Shown here: positions 7,008 to 7,174 of the stretch, in pieces
Layout of the letters: each line of letters starts with the position of its first letter
How positions within the stretch are numbered: the stretch's first letter is position 1
DNA from: Methylacidiphilum sp.
GTDB taxonomy: Bacteria; Verrucomicrobiota; Verrucomicrobiia; CAIQCK01
Reading direction: 5' to 3'
DNA: 7,174 nucleotides
Assembly (NCBI GenBank): GCA_020718125.1
Contig: DYDC01000138.1
Coordinates: 1-7,174 of the forward strand
Made by a program: the position numbers and the translations under genes
The notes under the pieces: generated by a model
Databases searched by the model: none
Told to the model about the DNA's origin: nothing
What the model saw: the letters and a program-made list of their open reading frames with translations, nothing else

Positions 7008-7174
7008 ATGCAACAGATTATCGCCGCCGAACTGCTGGCCGCCTCCAATGAAGGCTTCAGCCTCGACGAATTGGTCCTCCAACTGCGCGAGTGCATGACC
7101 GAAGAAGGTTTGCCCGCCATCCTGCGCTTGATTCTCGAACTGGTGGACGAAAGCTTGGCCCTGGCCCACGTCAC
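7008..7174 (+). CDS. Unidentified protein, N-terminal part only (possibly a transposase)
   Basis: From ATG 7008 the frame stays open to the window edge, giving 55 codons: MQQIIAAELLAASNEGFSLD, then a leucine-rich helical stretch with EEGLPAILRLILELVDESLALAHV. I do not recognise it with certainty. The composition (short amphipathic helices, alternating acidic and leucine residues) and the position after a gap at the end of an operon with damaged genes recall the N-termini of some ISKra4- or UPF0236-like transposases. That is only an impression, and no catalytic residue or zinc motif lies within the visible part. No Shine-Dalgarno sequence precedes the ATG. A small helical regulatory protein is another possibility. 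The frame is on the same strand as the operon and 165 nt downstream of it. Confidence 0.5.
   Translation, partial: MQQIIAAELLAASNEGFSLDELVLQLRECMTEEGLPAILRLILELVDESLALAHV

Overview
The window is a one-strand (+) block of sugar-activation and glycan-assembly genes. It looks like part of an exopolysaccharide, O-antigen or other surface-glycan operon from a GC-rich, probably Gram-negative bacterium. Start sites have weak or absent Shine-Dalgarno sequences and there is a heptamer repeat block in one spacer. Together with the gene styles this would fit a Verrucomicrobiota/PVC-type genome, but that placement is a low-confidence impression.

Layout: 1-138 is non-coding leader with one candidate promoter. 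139-1006 is galU (UTP-glucose-1-phosphate uridylyltransferase), interrupted by an apparent one-base insertion at 886. 1007-1053 is a spacer, and heptamer repeats lie in it and in the first codons of the next gene. 1054-2031 is a family 2 glycosyltransferase of the rhamnosyltransferase-like type. 2034-3968 is a glutamine-dependent asparagine-synthase-like amidotransferase. 3993-5159 is a GT4/GT-B glycosyltransferase. 5156-5839 is a class I SAM methyltransferase (Methyltransf_24-like) of clearly lower GC. 5840-6132 has no intact gene but holds the 3' relic of a second GT4 gene (about 5898-6026). 6133-6842 is a second class I methyltransferase, frameshifted at a G5 run. 6843-7007 is intergenic. 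7008-7174 is the start of an unidentified, possibly transposase, gene that runs off the edge.

The genes form a plausible pathway. GalU supplies UDP-glucose, the GT2 and GT4 enzymes add sugars to a growing glycan, the AsnB-like protein amidates an acid (perhaps a uronic acid), and the methyltransferases cap or decorate sugars. Spacings of 2 nt, 24 nt and a 4-nt ATGA overlap indicate co-transcription from galU to the first methyltransferase.

The notable part is the 3' half. A low-GC methyltransferase is followed by the last 40 or so codons of a lost GT4 gene, then a broken methyltransferase, then possibly a mobile-element gene. This looks like a remodelled glycan-locus end. The two frameshifts could be real decay or errors in a draft assembly; the sequence alone cannot decide. 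I see no RNA gene, CRISPR array or clearly new system.
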